Part shown: piece by piece, positions 63,964 to 64,000 of the stretch | Layout of the letters: each line of letters begins with the position of its first letter | Numbering within the stretch: the stretch's first letter is position 1 | Assembly: GCF_003997495.1 (NCBI RefSeq) | Contig: NZ_RZRU01000002.1 | Coordinates: 470,559 to 534,558 of the forward strand | Source of the DNA: Mesorhizobium sp. M7A.F.Ca.US.008.03.1.1 | GTDB lineage: Bacteria; Pseudomonadota; Alphaproteobacteria; Rhizobiales; Rhizobiaceae | Reading direction: 5' to 3' | DNA length: 64,000 nucleotides | Program-made: the position numbers and the translations under genes | The notes under the pieces: generated by a model | Told to the model about the DNA's origin: nothing | Seen by the model: only the letters and a program-made list of their open reading frames with translations | The model's database searches: none

Positions 63964-64000
63964 ATGCCGTTGGTTTTGTCGATCCTGCGAGAAGTTCGCG
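63964..64000 (+). CDS. Possible start of a gene running past the window end
   Basis: GAGGAGG lies at 63953-63959, just before GTG ATG; the frame from the ATG at 63964 reads MPLVLSILREVR and continues beyond the window. Only 12 codons are visible, so the product cannot be identified and it may be a chance match. Confidence 0.3.
   Translation, partial: MPLVLSILREVR

Overview
The window looks like a piece of a Mesorhizobium-type alphaproteobacterial chromosome. It is about 62-63% GC by eye, it carries the core blocks rpoD-dnaG and yqeY/carA, many LysR regulators, short Rhizobiales-style palindromic intergenic repeats, and small hydrophilic genes of the kind found in rhizobial stress regulons. 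I see no insertion sequence, prophage, integrase, CRISPR array or rRNA. One tRNA is present: tRNA-Ile with a CAT anticodon, minus strand, near 11.95 kb. The taxonomic call rests on recognised gene content and order, not on any search.

Layout. 0-10.4 kb: the end of a PLP-dependent dehydratase gene, then a same-strand catabolic and transport operon (periplasmic sugar-binding protein, a fused permease/double-ATPase ABC protein, a Gfo/Idh/MocA dehydrogenase, a second permease, a creatininase-family amidohydrolase and an aldehyde dehydrogenase). A GMC flavin oxidoreductase converges on it. 10.8-17.3 kb: envelope and stress genes (DUF892 ferritin-like protein, a small repeat protein, a SIMPL-domain protein, a cysteine-cluster protein, a repeat-rich OmpA-family protein, a YqhA-like membrane protein). 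17.4-25 kb: an SDR enzyme, a decayed VapBC pair, a divergent pair of HtrA-like proteins of which one has lost its catalytic triad, a VOC/TetR pair, a LysR/azoreductase pair, and an intact RHH/RelE-type toxin-antitoxin operon. 25-32 kb: azlCD with an Lrp regulator, an MFS transporter, small lipoprotein and LolA genes, HlyU and PadR regulators, and small DUF proteins.

32.2-39.2 kb: rpoD, dnaG, an RcnB-like gene and a Na/Pi cotransporter. 39.3-46.2 kb: an MFS transporter, a Zn/Cd P-type ATPase with a divergent, frameshifted MerR gene, a GNAT enzyme and katG. 46.4-54.8 kb: oxyR, a solitary DnaB-like ATPase, an L,D-transpeptidase-like protein, a PcaD-like hydrolase with a divergent LysR, small stress-like genes, yqeY and carA. 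54.9-64 kb: a TetA-type MFS pump, a neutral zinc metallopeptidase, a frameshifted exported protein gene, mntR and mntH, a methyltransferase, a DHFR-like protein, and a LysR/LysE pair.

How the parts work together. The first operon probably imports and oxidises an unidentified sugar-like or polyol-like compound. Divergent regulator/target pairs recur (TetR/VOC, LysR/azoR, Lrp/azlCD, MerR/zntA, OxyR/katG, LysR/pcaD-like, MntR/mntH, LysR/lysE), several with visible dyads between the genes. Seven genes, mostly small and hydrophilic or envelope-related, have a GGAAC-N18-TT element upstream. That fits the EcfG/RpoE2 general-stress sigma-factor consensus and suggests a dispersed stress regulon.

The most unusual items are the HtrA-like pseudoprotease operon facing an active paralogue, the candidate stress regulon of small proteins, the permease-ATPase fusion in an uncharacterised catabolic operon, and several apparent single-base frameshifts (vapC, merR, and the gene at 57.4 kb) that could be real decay or sequencing errors.
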